Below are positions 1 to 8,805 of a stretch of DNA of 64,000 nt, in pieces (position 1 is the stretch's first letter; every line of letters begins with the position of its first letter). The stretch is from Rhodocyclales bacterium (GTDB lineage: Bacteria > Pseudomonadota > Gammaproteobacteria > Burkholderiales > Rhodocyclaceae): positions 62,001 to 126,000 of the forward strand of contig JACRPA010000003.1 in NCBI GenBank assembly GCA_016214145.1. Reading direction: 5' to 3'. The position numbers and the translations under genes were made by a program. The notes under the pieces are model-generated. The model worked only from the letters and a program-made list of their open reading frames with translations, made no database searches and had not been told where the DNA came from.

Positions 1-1
1 C

Positions 2-667
2 GTTGCCGCCGGCCAGGATGCCGGCCACTACGGCGAGGTGGTGCCGCTGGTCGGCCGCGACGGCCAGGTCTACGCCGCCGACGACGGCGTGCGGCGCGAC
101 TCCTCGATGGAAGGCCTCGCCAAGCTGAAGCCCTTCTTCGACCGCAAGTACGGCAAGGTCACGCCCGGCAACAGCTCGCAGATCACCGACGGCGGCGCCT
201 GGCTGATCCTCGCCTCCGAGGAAGCCGTGCAGCGCCACGGCCTGCAGCCGCTCGGCCGCATCGTCGATTCGCAATGGGCCGGCCTCGATCCGGCGCAGAT
301 GGGCCTGGGTCCCGTGCACGCCGCCACGCCGATCCTGCAGCGCCACGGCCTCGGCCTCAACGACCTCGACGCCTGGGAAATCAACGAGGCCTTCGCCGCC
401 CAGGTGATCGGCTGCCTCGAAGCGTGGAAGGACGCCGCCTACTGCAGGGAGCAGCTCGGCCTCGACGCCCCGCTGGGCGCGCTCGACGAGAGCAAGCTGA
501 ATGTCGACGGCGGCGCCGTCGCGCTCGGCCACCCGGTCGGCGCCTCCGGCGCGCGCATCGTCCTGCACCTGCTGCAGGTGCTGCGGCGCACGGGCGGCAA
601 GCGCGGCATCGCCACGATCTGCATCGGCGGCGGCCAGGGCGGCGCCATGCTGGTGGAAGCGGTTTAA
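2..667 (+). CDS. Acetyl-CoA acyltransferase (thiolase), 3' part
   Basis: The left edge cuts this gene; about 220 C-terminal residues remain. Thiolases cleave 3-ketoacyl-CoA with CoA, the last step of beta-oxidation, or run the reverse condensation. The C-terminal motifs are visible: NEAFAAQ, the GHPVGASGAR loop with the catalytic His, and a CIGGGQGGA loop with the second catalytic Cys near the end. The nucleophilic Cys of the N-terminal half lies outside the window. It opens a same-strand run of acyl-CoA genes reaching about 9.6 kb. A complete second thiolase lies at 7.6 kb, so the two may differ in chain-length range (inference). Confidence 0.93.
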   Translation, partial: VAAGQDAGHYGEVVPLVGRDGQVYAADDGVRRDSSMEGLAKLKPFFDRKYGKVTPGNSSQITDGGAWLILASEEAVQRHGLQPLGRIVDSQWAGLDPAQMGLGPVHAATPILQRHGLGLNDLDAWEINEAFAAQVIGCLEAWKDAAYCREQLGLDAPLGALDESKLNVDGGAVALGHPVGASGARIVLHLLQVLRRTGGKRGIATICIGGGQGGAMLVEAV

Positions 668-722
668 CAAGAGGAATAGAGCGTCTTCAGGCGCCTTTCG
701 ACAACAATCAGGGGAGGGGAAC

Positions 723-1667
723 ATGAGGATAGGCATTGTGGTGGACTCGGCGTGCGACCTGCCGAAGTCATTCATCGAGGAGAACAACATCGTCGTCATG
801 CCGATTTCGGTTCGCGTCGGCGAGCATCTGTTCGTCGACCGGCGCGATCCGGAGGAAACCTGGTCGTTCTACGCCAGCCACCTCGACACGCGCACGGAGG
901 ATCACGCCGAATCGATCCCCTGGTCGCAGCAGCAGATCGAGGACCTGTTCCTCGACAAGCTGGTGCTGGAATACGACCACGTCTTCTGCCTCACCATCAC
1001 CAGCGCGCGCAGCCTGATCTACACGCATGCCAACCAGGCCTCGCTCAACATCGTCGGCCGCTACAAGGAGCGCCGCCGCCTGGCCGGCGTGCCGGGCCCG
1101 TTCAGCGTCGCCGTCATCAACACCCGCACCATGTTCACCGGCCAGGGCGTGCAGGCGGCCGAGGTGGTGCGCCTGATCCGCGAAGGCGGCACGCCCTCGC
1201 AGATCGGCGCGCGCATCCGCCAGCTCACCGAAGAGACCTACGCCTTCCTCATGCCGGCCGACCTGTTCCATGTCTACAAGCGCGCCTCCAAGCGCGGCGA
1301 CAAGAGCATCAACTGGGGCACTTACACCCTCGGCCAGATGCTCGACGTCAAGCCCATCCTCTGCTCGCACCGCGACCAGACCGGCCCGGTGGGAAAGGTG
1401 CGCGGCTTCGACACAGGCGTCGAAAAGCTGTTCCGCAATACGGCGGACCAGATCCGCAAGGGCCTCAAGGCGCCGCAAGTATGCATCAGCTACGGCGGCA
1501 ATCCCGAGCAGGTGAAGGCCATGCCCGGCTACGCGGAACTGGACCGCGCCGCGCGCCAGCACGAGGTCGACATCATGACTTCGGTGATGAGCATGACGGC
1601 GGCGGTGAACGTCGGCTCCGGCGCACTCTCCGTGGCCTATGCCGCAGGACCCCACGCCTTCCATTGA
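723..1667 (+). CDS. DegV family protein
   Basis: A 314-residue protein beginning MRIGIVVDSACDLP, the typical start of DegV-fold proteins, which bind a fatty acid between two domains. The usual family length is about 280-320 residues. The ATG follows an AGGGGA ribosome-binding sequence. Known DegV/FakB members present fatty acids to a kinase; no FakA partner is visible here, so lipid binding is a family inference. Its position between thiolase and MaoC genes fits a role in handling acyl groups. The stop is one base away from the preferred start of the next gene, so the two are probably translated together. Confidence 0.85.
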   Translation: MRIGIVVDSACDLPKSFIEENNIVVMPISVRVGEHLFVDRRDPEETWSFYASHLDTRTEDHAESIPWSQQQIEDLFLDKLVLEYDHVFCLTITSARSLIYTHANQASLNIVGRYKERRRLAGVPGPFSVAVINTRTMFTGQGVQAAEVVRLIREGGTPSQIGARIRQLTEETYAFLMPADLFHVYKRASKRGDKSINWGTYTLGQMLDVKPILCSHRDQTGPVGKVRGFDTGVEKLFRNTADQIRKGLKAPQVCISYGGNPEQVKAMPGYAELDRAARQHEVDIMTSVMSMTAAVNVGSGALSVAYAAGPHAFH

Positions 1668-1668
1668 G

Positions 1669-2532
1669 ATGAAGCCGGAGATCCGCCTCGACTACCGCGC
1701 GCGCCCCTCGGCGCTGGCCTTCATGGCGCGGGCGCTGCGGCCTTCGCCCGGCCTGAAGCGCGGCGTGCCGGCCATCGCGGCGCGCTGGCGCCACCGCGTC
1801 GCGCCGGCCGAGCTGGCGCGCTTCAACGCGCTCTCCGGCCTGCCCGGGAGCGAGACGCTGCCGCTGCTCTACCCGCACACCATCGCCTTTCCCCTGCATA
1901 TGGCCATCCTCACCCAGCCGGCCTTTCCGGTGCCGATCTGGACGGTGCTGCAGGTGCGCAACCGCATCCAGCAACACGCGCCGCTGGCGCGCGACGCCAC
2001 GCTGGACATCACGGTGCAGGTGGCCGGCCACCGCATCCTGGAGAAGGGCGCCGAGTTCGATTTGCACGCGACGGTGGGCGACGGCACGACGATCGCCTGG
2101 GAAAGCGTGAACACCTTCTACGTGCGCGGCCGCTTCGGCGCGCCGACGGCGCAGGCCGTGCCGGAGGCGCAAAAAGTCAGTCTCCCCGAGACGGCGAGCT
2201 GGCACATGCCGGCCGGCGGCGGCTGGCATTACGGCGGATTGTCGGGCGACTACAACCCGCTGCACCTGTGGAGCGGCTACGCCAGGAAGCACGGTTTCGC
2301 GCAGGCCTTCTTCCATCCGCAGCGGGTGCTCGGCCATTGCCTGGCGCGGCTGCCGCAGGTCGACTCCAGCCTGCCGCTGCGACTGGAGGCCTGGCTGAAG
2401 GGGCCGGTGTTCTACGGCGCGCCGGTGAAGCTGCGCAGCGAGACCGGACCGGACGGGACGCGCTTTGCCCTGCACGTCAACGAGGATGAGCGGCCGGCGA
2501 TCGTCGGCCTTTTGAATACGGAAAGAGGTTGA
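1669..2532 (+). CDS. MaoC-like acyl dehydratase
   Basis: About 287 residues from the ATG at 1669; an in-frame ATG at 1639 overlapping degV is possible. The C-terminal half carries the hotdog-fold hydratase signature, with a LSGDYNPLHL segment like the D-x5-H active site of MaoC/R-hydratases, and the N-terminal half looks like a second, degenerate hotdog. The likely reaction is hydration of 2-enoyl-CoA. It is followed one base later by the fused dehydrogenase/hydratase. Oddity: an R2 dispersed element (2171-2196) is translated in-frame as KVSLPETA in the linker just before the catalytic hotdog. Confidence 0.82.
   Translation: MKPEIRLDYRARPSALAFMARALRPSPGLKRGVPAIAARWRHRVAPAELARFNALSGLPGSETLPLLYPHTIAFPLHMAILTQPAFPVPIWTVLQVRNRIQQHAPLARDATLDITVQVAGHRILEKGAEFDLHATVGDGTTIAWESVNTFYVRGRFGAPTAQAVPEAQKVSLPETASWHMPAGGGWHYGGLSGDYNPLHLWSGYARKHGFAQAFFHPQRVLGHCLARLPQVDSSLPLRLEAWLKGPVFYGAPVKLRSETGPDGTRFALHVNEDERPAIVGLLNTERG
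2171..2196 (+). repeat. R2 dispersed 25-bp element, copy 1 (in maoC-like gene)
   Basis: AAAAGTCAGTCT followed by variable bases and GAGACGGCGA. It lies inside the coding sequence in sense orientation, in the linker ahead of the catalytic motif. Confidence 0.7.
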
Positions 2533-2533
2533 G

Positions 2534-4459
2534 ATGAGCGAACTCAAACACTGGCGCATCGAGCGCGAACCCGGCGGCCTCGCCTGGCTGATTTTCGACA
2601 AGGCGGGGGAGTCCACCAACACCCTCTCCGCCGAAGCCATGCTCGAACTGTCGCAGGCGCTGGACGAGTTCGGGCGCGAGCCGCCGAAGGGCCTGGTGAT
2701 CCGCTCGGGCAAGAGCGCCGGCTTCATCGCCGGCGCCGACATCGAGGAGTTCACGAAGGTCGAGTCGGCCGAGGGCGCCAAGGCCCTGGTGAAGCGCGGC
2801 TGGGACCTCTACAACCGCCTCGCCGCCGTGCGCTATCCGACGCTGGCGCTGATCCGCGGCCACTGCATGGGCGGCGGCACCGAGCTGGCGCTGGCCTGCC
2901 GCTATCGCATCGCGGTGGACGAGCCGGGCACGCGCATCGCCCTGCCGGAAGTCATGCTCGGCATCGTGCCGGGCTGGGGCGGCATGCTGCGCCTGCCGCA
3001 GGTGATCGGCCCGGCCGCCGCGCTCGACATGATGCTCACCGGCCGCGCCCTCGACGCGAAGAAGGCCAAGCGCCTCGGCTTCGCCGACGAGTGCGTGCCG
3101 CCGCGCGTGATGGAGAACGCCGCGCGCATGCTGGTGCTGTCCGGCCAGGCGCCGCGCGCGCTGCCCTTCATGCAGAAGCTGATGAATGGCCCGTTGAAGG
3201 GTTTCGTCGCCGCGCAGGCGAGGAAGCAGGTGGCGAAGCGCGCCCGCCCCGAGCACTACCCGGCGCCTTACGCCATCCTCGACATGTGGGCCCACTACGG
3301 CGGCGATGCGCTCGCCGTGCCGGCCGACAAGCCGACTTCGATGGAGGCCATCGCCGCCTCGCCGACGACGCAGAACCTGGTCCGCGTGTACTACCTGCAG
3401 GAGCGCCTGAAGGGCTTCGGAAAAGACAGCGACTTCGCGCCGAAGCACCTGCACGTAATCGGCGCCGGCGTCATGGGCGGCGACATCGCCGCCTGGGGCG
3501 CGCTGCGCGGCCTCACGGTGACGCTGCAGGACCAGAACATCGAGCGCATCGCCCCGGCCATCCAGCGCGCGGCGGCGGCCTTCAAGAAGAAGCTGCGCGA
3601 CGACACGCAGGTGCGCTTCGCGCTCGACCGCCTGATTCCGGATCCCTCCGGCCAGGGCGCGCGCCAGGCCGACGTGGTGATCGAGGCGATCTTCGAGAAC
3701 CTGGAGGCCAAGCAGAAATTGTTTGCCGACATCGAGGCCATCGCCAAGCCCGATGCGGTGCTCGCCAGCAATACCTCCAGCCTGAAGCTGGAGGACATCG
3801 CCGTCGGCCTGAAGAACCCGTCGCGCCTGATCGGCATCCACTTCTTCAACCCGGTGGCGAAGATGCCGCTGGTCGAGGTGGTCGAGGGCAGGGAGTCCGA
3901 TCCCGAGGTGCTGAAGAAGGGTCTCGCCTTCGTGCGCAAGATCGACAAGCTGGCGCTGCCGGTGAAGAGCGCGCCCGGCTTCCTGGTGAACGCCGTGCTG
4001 GCGCCCTACATGCAGGAAGCGATGCGCTGCGTGGACGAAGGCATCGCGCCGGAAGTGGTGGACGAGGCCGCGCTCGCCTTCGGCATGCCGCTCGGCCCCA
4101 TCGAACTGGCCGACACGGTCGGCCTCGACATCGCGGTGGCCGCCGGCAAGCAGTTGGCGAGCGGCATTAGTGAGCCGCCGAAGAAGCTGATGGAACTCGT
4201 GAACGCCGGCCATCTCGGCCGCAAGACAGGCCGCGGCTTTTACACCTACAATCAGGGCAAGCCGCAGAAGGGCGCCGTGGGGCAGGTGCCGGCGGGACTG
4301 GCCGACCGGCTGGTGAAGCCCTTCCTGGCGGCCGCGCAGCGCTGTGTCTCGGAGGGCGTCGTCGCCGACGCCGAACTGGCCGACGCCGGCGTGATCTTCG
4401 GCACCGGCTTCGCGCCCTTCCGCGGCGGGCCGATGAACTATTTGAAAGAGCATCCGTAG
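2534..4459 (+). CDS. Enoyl-CoA hydratase/3-hydroxyacyl-CoA dehydrogenase fusion (FadJ/FadB type)
   Basis: A 641-residue bifunctional beta-oxidation enzyme. Residues about 1-190 form a crotonase domain with oxyanion-hole segments (GFIAGADIEEF and HCMGGGTELALAC). From about 310 a Rossmann 3-hydroxyacyl-CoA dehydrogenase begins with HVIGAGVMGGDIAAWGA, carries SNTSSL and IHFFNPVAKMPLVEV, and is followed by the helical C-terminal domain. It hydrates 2-enoyl-CoA and oxidises the product with NAD+. It is somewhat shorter than E. coli FadB/FadJ (about 715-730). The stop codon TAG at 4457-4459 comes from the first bases of a palindromic repeat, so the native C-terminus may have been longer. Confidence 0.92.
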   Translation: MSELKHWRIEREPGGLAWLIFDKAGESTNTLSAEAMLELSQALDEFGREPPKGLVIRSGKSAGFIAGADIEEFTKVESAEGAKALVKRGWDLYNRLAAVRYPTLALIRGHCMGGGTELALACRYRIAVDEPGTRIALPEVMLGIVPGWGGMLRLPQVIGPAAALDMMLTGRALDAKKAKRLGFADECVPPRVMENAARMLVLSGQAPRALPFMQKLMNGPLKGFVAAQARKQVAKRARPEHYPAPYAILDMWAHYGGDALAVPADKPTSMEAIAASPTTQNLVRVYYLQERLKGFGKDSDFAPKHLHVIGAGVMGGDIAAWGALRGLTVTLQDQNIERIAPAIQRAAAAFKKKLRDDTQVRFALDRLIPDPSGQGARQADVVIEAIFENLEAKQKLFADIEAIAKPDAVLASNTSSLKLEDIAVGLKNPSRLIGIHFFNPVAKMPLVEVVEGRESDPEVLKKGLAFVRKIDKLALPVKSAPGFLVNAVLAPYMQEAMRCVDEGIAPEVVDEAALAFGMPLGPIELADTVGLDIAVAAGKQLASGISEPPKKLMELVNAGHLGRKTGRGFYTYNQGKPQKGAVGQVPAGLADRLVKPFLAAAQRCVSEGVVADAELADAGVIFGTGFAPFRGGPMNYLKEHP

Positions 4460-4570
4460 GTCGGCTGTAGGTCGGGCTTCAGCCCGACTCGGCCGCTGTT
4501 GTCCCACAGGGATTTCCTTCGGTCATCGGGCTGAAGCCCGACCTACGACCAAAGGAAGTCCCGCGGGACA
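4456..4570. repeat. R1 palindromic repeat (GTAGGTCGGG family), copy 1
   Basis: Left arm GTAGGTCGGGCTTCAGCCC at 4466-4484, loop with GTCCCACAGGGATTTCC, right arm GGGCTGAAGCCCGACCTAC ending at 4546, then an inverted GGAAGTCCCGCGGGACA tail. A short broken copy GTAGGTCGGC precedes it and supplies the stop codon of the upstream gene. The arms would form a strong hairpin between two co-directional genes. Confidence 0.85.
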
Positions 4571-4584
4571 GGAAGAGGTGATGG

Positions 4585-4980
4585 ATGAGCGATGAACTGA
4601 CGCGGCTGCCGAACAAGCAGCCCACCCTGCGCGTGATGCCGATGCCGGCCGACGTGAACCACGCCGGCGATATTTTTGGCGGCTACATCATGGCCAACGT
4701 CGACCTGGCCGGCGGCATTGCCGCCATCCGCCGCGCGCGCGGCCGAGTCGCCACCATCGCGGTGAACCAGTTCCTCTTCAAGCAGCCGGTGTCGGTGGGC
4801 GACGTGCTGTCCTTCTACGCCGAGGTGATCAAGGTCGGCCGCACCTCGATGACCATCAACGTCGAGGTCTACGCCGAGCGCCACCCCACCAATCCGCTGG
4901 TGGTCAAGGTGACCGAAGCGCAGCTCACCTACGTCGCCGTCGACGCCGACGGCGGCAAGCGCGAGGTGCCGCCCGAGTAA
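4585..4980 (+). CDS. yciA: Acyl-CoA thioesterase, YciA type
   Basis: A 131-residue single-hotdog thioesterase, the usual YciA/BACH length. MPADVNHAGDIFGGYIMANVD matches the family's catalytic helix region, with NHAG and GDIFGG conserved. It hydrolyses acyl-CoA to free acid and CoA, probably releasing CoA when acyl-CoA backs up in this beta-oxidation operon. The gene starts at ATG after a GAAGAGGTG ribosome-binding stretch and sits between an R1 palindrome and a CACAGAG inverted repeat. Family assignment is strong; substrate range cannot be read from the sequence. Confidence 0.9.
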   Translation: MSDELTRLPNKQPTLRVMPMPADVNHAGDIFGGYIMANVDLAGGIAAIRRARGRVATIAVNQFLFKQPVSVGDVLSFYAEVIKVGRTSMTINVEVYAERHPTNPLVVKVTEAQLTYVAVDADGGKREVPPE

Positions 4981-4993
4981 GGTCGGACTCTTT

Positions 4994-5085
4994 CAACACA
5001 GAGGACACAGAGGCACAGAGAACACAGAGTTCTTCAATTCGCCTTTCTCTGTGACCTCTGTGCCTCTGTGATCTCTGTGTCAAAG
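4994..5085. repeat. CACAGAG-rich inverted repeat, copy 1
   Basis: Four CACAGAG-type units on the left (from 4996) face CTCTGTG units on the right (to about 5080), giving a long imperfect hairpin that fills the gap between yciA and the next acyl-CoA gene. A related copy lies at 7501-7578. Confidence 0.8.
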
Positions 5086-5111
5086 GCGGTTTTGTCTTTT
5101 TGGAGAACAAC

Positions 5112-7493
5112 GTGAGCAATTTCATCGTACGCAAAGTCGCCGTGCTCGGCGCCGGCGTCATGGGCGCGCAGATCGCCGCCCACTGCGCCAACGCCAACGT
5201 GCCGGTCGTGCTGTTCGACCTGCCGGCGAAAGAGGGCGATCCCAATGGCGTGGTCAGGAAGGCCCTCGACGGCCTCAAGAAACTCGAGCCGACGCCGTTC
5301 GCCGCCAAGGACCGCGTCAATTACATCGACGCCGCCAACTACGATTCGGGCCTGGAGCAGCTGCGCGGCTGCGACCTCATCATCGAGGCCATCGCCGAGA
5401 AGATGGAATGGAAGCACGACCTGTACAAGAAGGTCGCGCCCTTCGTCGCCGAGCACGCCATCTTCGCCAGCAACACCTCCGGCCTGTCGATCAACGCATT
5501 GTCCGAGGCGCTGCCCGCAGCCCTGCGCGGCCGCTTCTGCGGCATCCACTTCTTCAATCCGCCGCGCTACATGCAGCTGGTCGAGGTCATCCCCTGCAAG
5601 GCGAGCGCCGCGCCGATGCTCGACGCGCTGGAGACCTTCCTCACCACGACGCTGGGCAAGGGCGTGGTGCGCGCGCTGGACACGCCGAACTTCGTCGCCA
5701 ACCGCGTTGGCGTGTTTTCCATGCTGGCCGTGATGCACCACACCGCGCGCCTCGGCCTCGGCTTCGACCTGGTGGATGCGCTGACCGGCCCCGCCATCGG
5801 CCGGCCGAAGAGCGCCACCTACCGCACCGCCGACGTGGTCGGCCTCGACACCATGGCCCACGTCATCGGCACCATGCAGGCGACGCTGCCGGAAGATCCC
5901 TGGCACACCTACTACGCCGCCCCGGCGTGGCTGACTTTGCTCATCGGCAAGGGCGCCCTCGGCCAGAAGACCCGGGCCGGCATCTACAGAAAAGAGGGCA
6001 AGGCCATCCATGTCGTCGACCTGGCGACGCAGGGCTACCGCCCCTCCGCCGGCGAGGTCGATGCCGAGGTCGCCGCCATCCTCAAGATCAGGAATCCGGC
6101 GGAGAAGTTCGACAAGCTGCGCGCGCACGCTTCGCCGCAGGCGCAGTTCCTCTGGGCCATCTTCCGCGACATCTTCCACTACTGCGCTTTCCACCTCGAC
6201 GCCATCGCCGGCAACGCGCGCGATGTCGACTTCGCCATGCGCTGGGGCTTCGGCTGGAAGGAAGGCCCCTTCGAGACCTGGCAGGCCGCCGGCTGGCAGG
6301 CCATCGCCAACGCCGTGAAGGCCGACATCGAGGCCGGTCGGGCGATGAGCGCCGCGCCGCTGCCGGCCTGGGTCTTCGACGGACGCAAGGGCGTGCATGG
6401 CGCGACGGGCTCGTATTCGGCGAGCGCGAAAAGCGACAGGCCGCGCACGACGCTGCCGGTGTATGCGCGCCAGATCTTCCCCGAGCGCGTGCTGGGCGAG
6501 GCCGAGGAACGCGGCACCACCGTCTTCGAGAGCGAGGGCGTGCGCCTGTGGCACACCGCCGACGACAAGGACGTCGCCATCCTCTCCTTCAAGAGCAAGA
6601 TGAACACCCTCGGCCCGGAGGTCGTCGAGGGCATCATCGAGGCCGTGGCCCGCGCCGAGCGCGAGCACAAGGGCCTGGTGATCTGGCAAATGAAGCCGCC
6701 GTTCTCCGTCGGCGCCAACCTGGCGGCGCTGGCGCCGGCCATCCAGGCCAGGGATTTCGCCGCGCTGGACAAGGCCGTCGCCCGTTTCCAGCAGATGACG
6801 CAGGCGCTGAAGTACGCCCAGGTGCCGGTCATCGCCGCGGTGAACGGCATGGCGCTCGGCGGCGGCTGCGAGATCGCGATGCACGCCAGCCGCGCGGTGG
6901 CGGCGCTGGAGTCCTACTTCGGCCTGGTCGAGGCCGGCGTCGGCCTCATCCCGGCCGGCGGCGGCTGCAAGGAGTTCGCCGTGCGCGCCTCCGACGCCGC
7001 GACGCGCATCGCCGGCGGCGACGTCTTCCTCTTGCTCCAGCCGCTGTTCCAGACCATCGCCATGGCGACCACTTCGCGCAGCGCCCTGGAGGCGCGCGAG
7101 CTGGGCTTCCTGCGCGAGTCCGATCCGGTGGTGTTCAACCCGCACGAGGTTTTGCACGTCGCCAGGCAGACGGCGCGCGCCCTGGCGGAAGCCGGCTGGC
7201 GGCCGAAGCTGCCGCCGCGCGCAATCAAGGTGGCGGGGCGCAACGGTATCGCCACGCTGGAGATGATGCTGGTGAACATGCGGGAGGGCGGCATGATCTC
7301 CGCCCACGATTACCGCGTCGCGAAGGGCGCGGCTGCCGCGCTGTGCGGCGGCGACGTCGAGACGGGCACGCTGGTGAACGAGGACTGGCTGCTCGCCGTC
7401 GAGCGCCACGAATTCGTCGAGCTGGCGAAGACCGAAAAAACGCAACAGCGCATCGCCCACATGCTGGAGACAGGCAAACCCCTTAGAAACTGA
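5112..7493 (+). CDS. 3-hydroxyacyl-CoA dehydrogenase/enoyl-CoA hydratase fusion (FadN-like order)
   Basis: About 793 residues from a GTG start at 5112, chosen because GGAG lies six bases upstream. The domain order is reversed relative to the fusion at 2.5 kb. A Rossmann NAD-binding domain comes first (VAVLGAGVMGAQIAAHCA, SNTSGLSINAL, GIHFFNPPRYMQLVEV), then the helical dehydrogenase domain. A crotonase domain lies at about 480-700 (NTLGPEVVEGI, FSVGANLAAL, NGMALGGGCEIAMHASR). This order is that of FadN-type proteins. It probably works with the FadA-type thiolase immediately downstream. Confidence 0.9.
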   Translation: MSNFIVRKVAVLGAGVMGAQIAAHCANANVPVVLFDLPAKEGDPNGVVRKALDGLKKLEPTPFAAKDRVNYIDAANYDSGLEQLRGCDLIIEAIAEKMEWKHDLYKKVAPFVAEHAIFASNTSGLSINALSEALPAALRGRFCGIHFFNPPRYMQLVEVIPCKASAAPMLDALETFLTTTLGKGVVRALDTPNFVANRVGVFSMLAVMHHTARLGLGFDLVDALTGPAIGRPKSATYRTADVVGLDTMAHVIGTMQATLPEDPWHTYYAAPAWLTLLIGKGALGQKTRAGIYRKEGKAIHVVDLATQGYRPSAGEVDAEVAAILKIRNPAEKFDKLRAHASPQAQFLWAIFRDIFHYCAFHLDAIAGNARDVDFAMRWGFGWKEGPFETWQAAGWQAIANAVKADIEAGRAMSAAPLPAWVFDGRKGVHGATGSYSASAKSDRPRTTLPVYARQIFPERVLGEAEERGTTVFESEGVRLWHTADDKDVAILSFKSKMNTLGPEVVEGIIEAVARAEREHKGLVIWQMKPPFSVGANLAALAPAIQARDFAALDKAVARFQQMTQALKYAQVPVIAAVNGMALGGGCEIAMHASRAVAALESYFGLVEAGVGLIPAGGGCKEFAVRASDAATRIAGGDVFLLLQPLFQTIAMATTSRSALEARELGFLRESDPVVFNPHEVLHVARQTARALAEAGWRPKLPPRAIKVAGRNGIATLEMMLVNMREGGMISAHDYRVAKGAAAALCGGDVETGTLVNEDWLLAVERHEFVELAKTEKTQQRIAHMLETGKPLRN

Positions 7494-7500
7494 AAACCTT

Positions 7501-7578
7501 GAACCACAGAGAACACAGAGGACACAGAGATTTTTCGAACTGGTCTTCTCTGTGCACTCTGTGACCTCTGTGGTTCAT
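7501..7578. repeat. CACAGAG-rich inverted repeat, copy 2
   Basis: CCACAGAGAACACAGAG and GACACAGAG on the left face TCTCTGTG and GACCTCTGTGG on the right. It fills the gap between the FadN-like gene and fadA and ends just before the fadA ribosome-binding site. It is the same repeat type as 4994-5085. Confidence 0.8.
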
Positions 7579-7593
7579 GATTCTGGAGGCTAT

Positions 7594-8793
7594 ATGACCA
7601 AGCAAATACAAGACGCCTACATCGTCGCCGCCACGCGCACCCCGGTCGGCAAGGTCCGCGGCGCGCTGAGGAACGTGCGCCCCGACGACATGCTGGCCCA
7701 CGTCATCCGCAATGTCATGGCGCGCGCGCCCGGCCTCGATCCCCAGCTGATCGGCGACGTCGTCGTCGGCTGCGCCATGCCGGAAGCCGAGCAGGGCATG
7801 AACGTCGCCCGCATCGGCCTCTTGCTGGCCGGCCTGCCGCAGAGCGTGCCGGGCATGACCATCAACCGCTTCTGCTCCTCCGGCGTGCAGGCCGTGGCGC
7901 TCGCCGCCGACCGCATCCGCCTGGGCGAGGCCGACGTGATGATCGCCGCCGGCACCGAGACCATGAGCATGATGCCGACCATGATGGGCAACAAGATCTC
8001 GCTCAACCCGGCGGTGTTCGAGCACGACGAGAACGTCGGCATCGCCTACGGCATGGGCCTCACCGCCGAGAAAGTGGCGGCGCAGTGGCAGGTCAGCCGC
8101 GAGGACCAGGACGCCTTCGCGGTGGCCAGCCACCGCAAGGCCTGCGCCGCCATCGCCGCGGGCAAGTTCCAGGCGGAGATATCCCCCTACACCGTGCGCG
8201 ACCATGTGCCGGATTTCCGCAGCGGCGCGGTGAAGGTCGTCGAGCGCGTGATGGAAAACGACGAAGGCCCGCGCCCCGACAGCTCGATGGAGGGCCTGGC
8301 GAAACTCAGGCCGGTGTTCGCGGCGAAGGGTTCGGTCACCGCCGGCAACGCCTCGCAGATGTCCGACGGCGCCGGCGCCGTGCTGCTCGTCTCGGAGAAG
8401 ATCCTCAAGCAGTTCAATCTCAAGCCGATCGCCCGCTTCCGCGGCTTCGCCGTGGCCGGCGTGCCGCCGGAGATCATGGGCATCGGCCCGATCGAGGCGA
8501 TTCCGCGCGTGCTGAAGCAGGCCGGCGTGAAGCAGGACGAGGTGGACTGGATCGAGCTCAACGAAGCCTTCGCCGCCCAGGCGCTGGCCGTCATGCGCAC
8601 GCTCGAACTCGACCCGCAGAAGGTGAATCCGCTGGGCGGCGCCATCGCGCTGGGCCATCCGCTCGGCGCCACCGGCGCCATCCGCACCGCCACCGTGATG
8701 GCGGCGATGCAGCGCGGCGAGGCGAAATACGGCATGGTCACCATGTGCATCGGCACCGGCATGGGGGCGGCCGGGCTGTTCGAACGGGTTTGA
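7594..8793 (+). CDS. fadA: Acetyl-CoA acyltransferase (FadA-type thiolase)
   Basis: A complete 399-residue thiolase. The nucleophilic Cys is in NRFCSSGVQAVALAADRI (about residue 91), the catalytic His in GHPLGATGAIR, and the second Cys in CIGTGMGAAGLFE. It starts at ATG 7594 after TGGAGG. It cleaves 3-ketoacyl-CoA to acetyl-CoA and a shortened acyl-CoA. Following directly on the FadN-like gene, it most likely forms its functional partner. Confidence 0.93.
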   Translation: MTKQIQDAYIVAATRTPVGKVRGALRNVRPDDMLAHVIRNVMARAPGLDPQLIGDVVVGCAMPEAEQGMNVARIGLLLAGLPQSVPGMTINRFCSSGVQAVALAADRIRLGEADVMIAAGTETMSMMPTMMGNKISLNPAVFEHDENVGIAYGMGLTAEKVAAQWQVSREDQDAFAVASHRKACAAIAAGKFQAEISPYTVRDHVPDFRSGAVKVVERVMENDEGPRPDSSMEGLAKLRPVFAAKGSVTAGNASQMSDGAGAVLLVSEKILKQFNLKPIARFRGFAVAGVPPEIMGIGPIEAIPRVLKQAGVKQDEVDWIELNEAFAAQALAVMRTLELDPQKVNPLGGAIALGHPLGATGAIRTATVMAAMQRGEAKYGMVTMCIGTGMGAAGLFERV

Positions 8794-8805
8794 ACGGGGG
8801 CAGGC

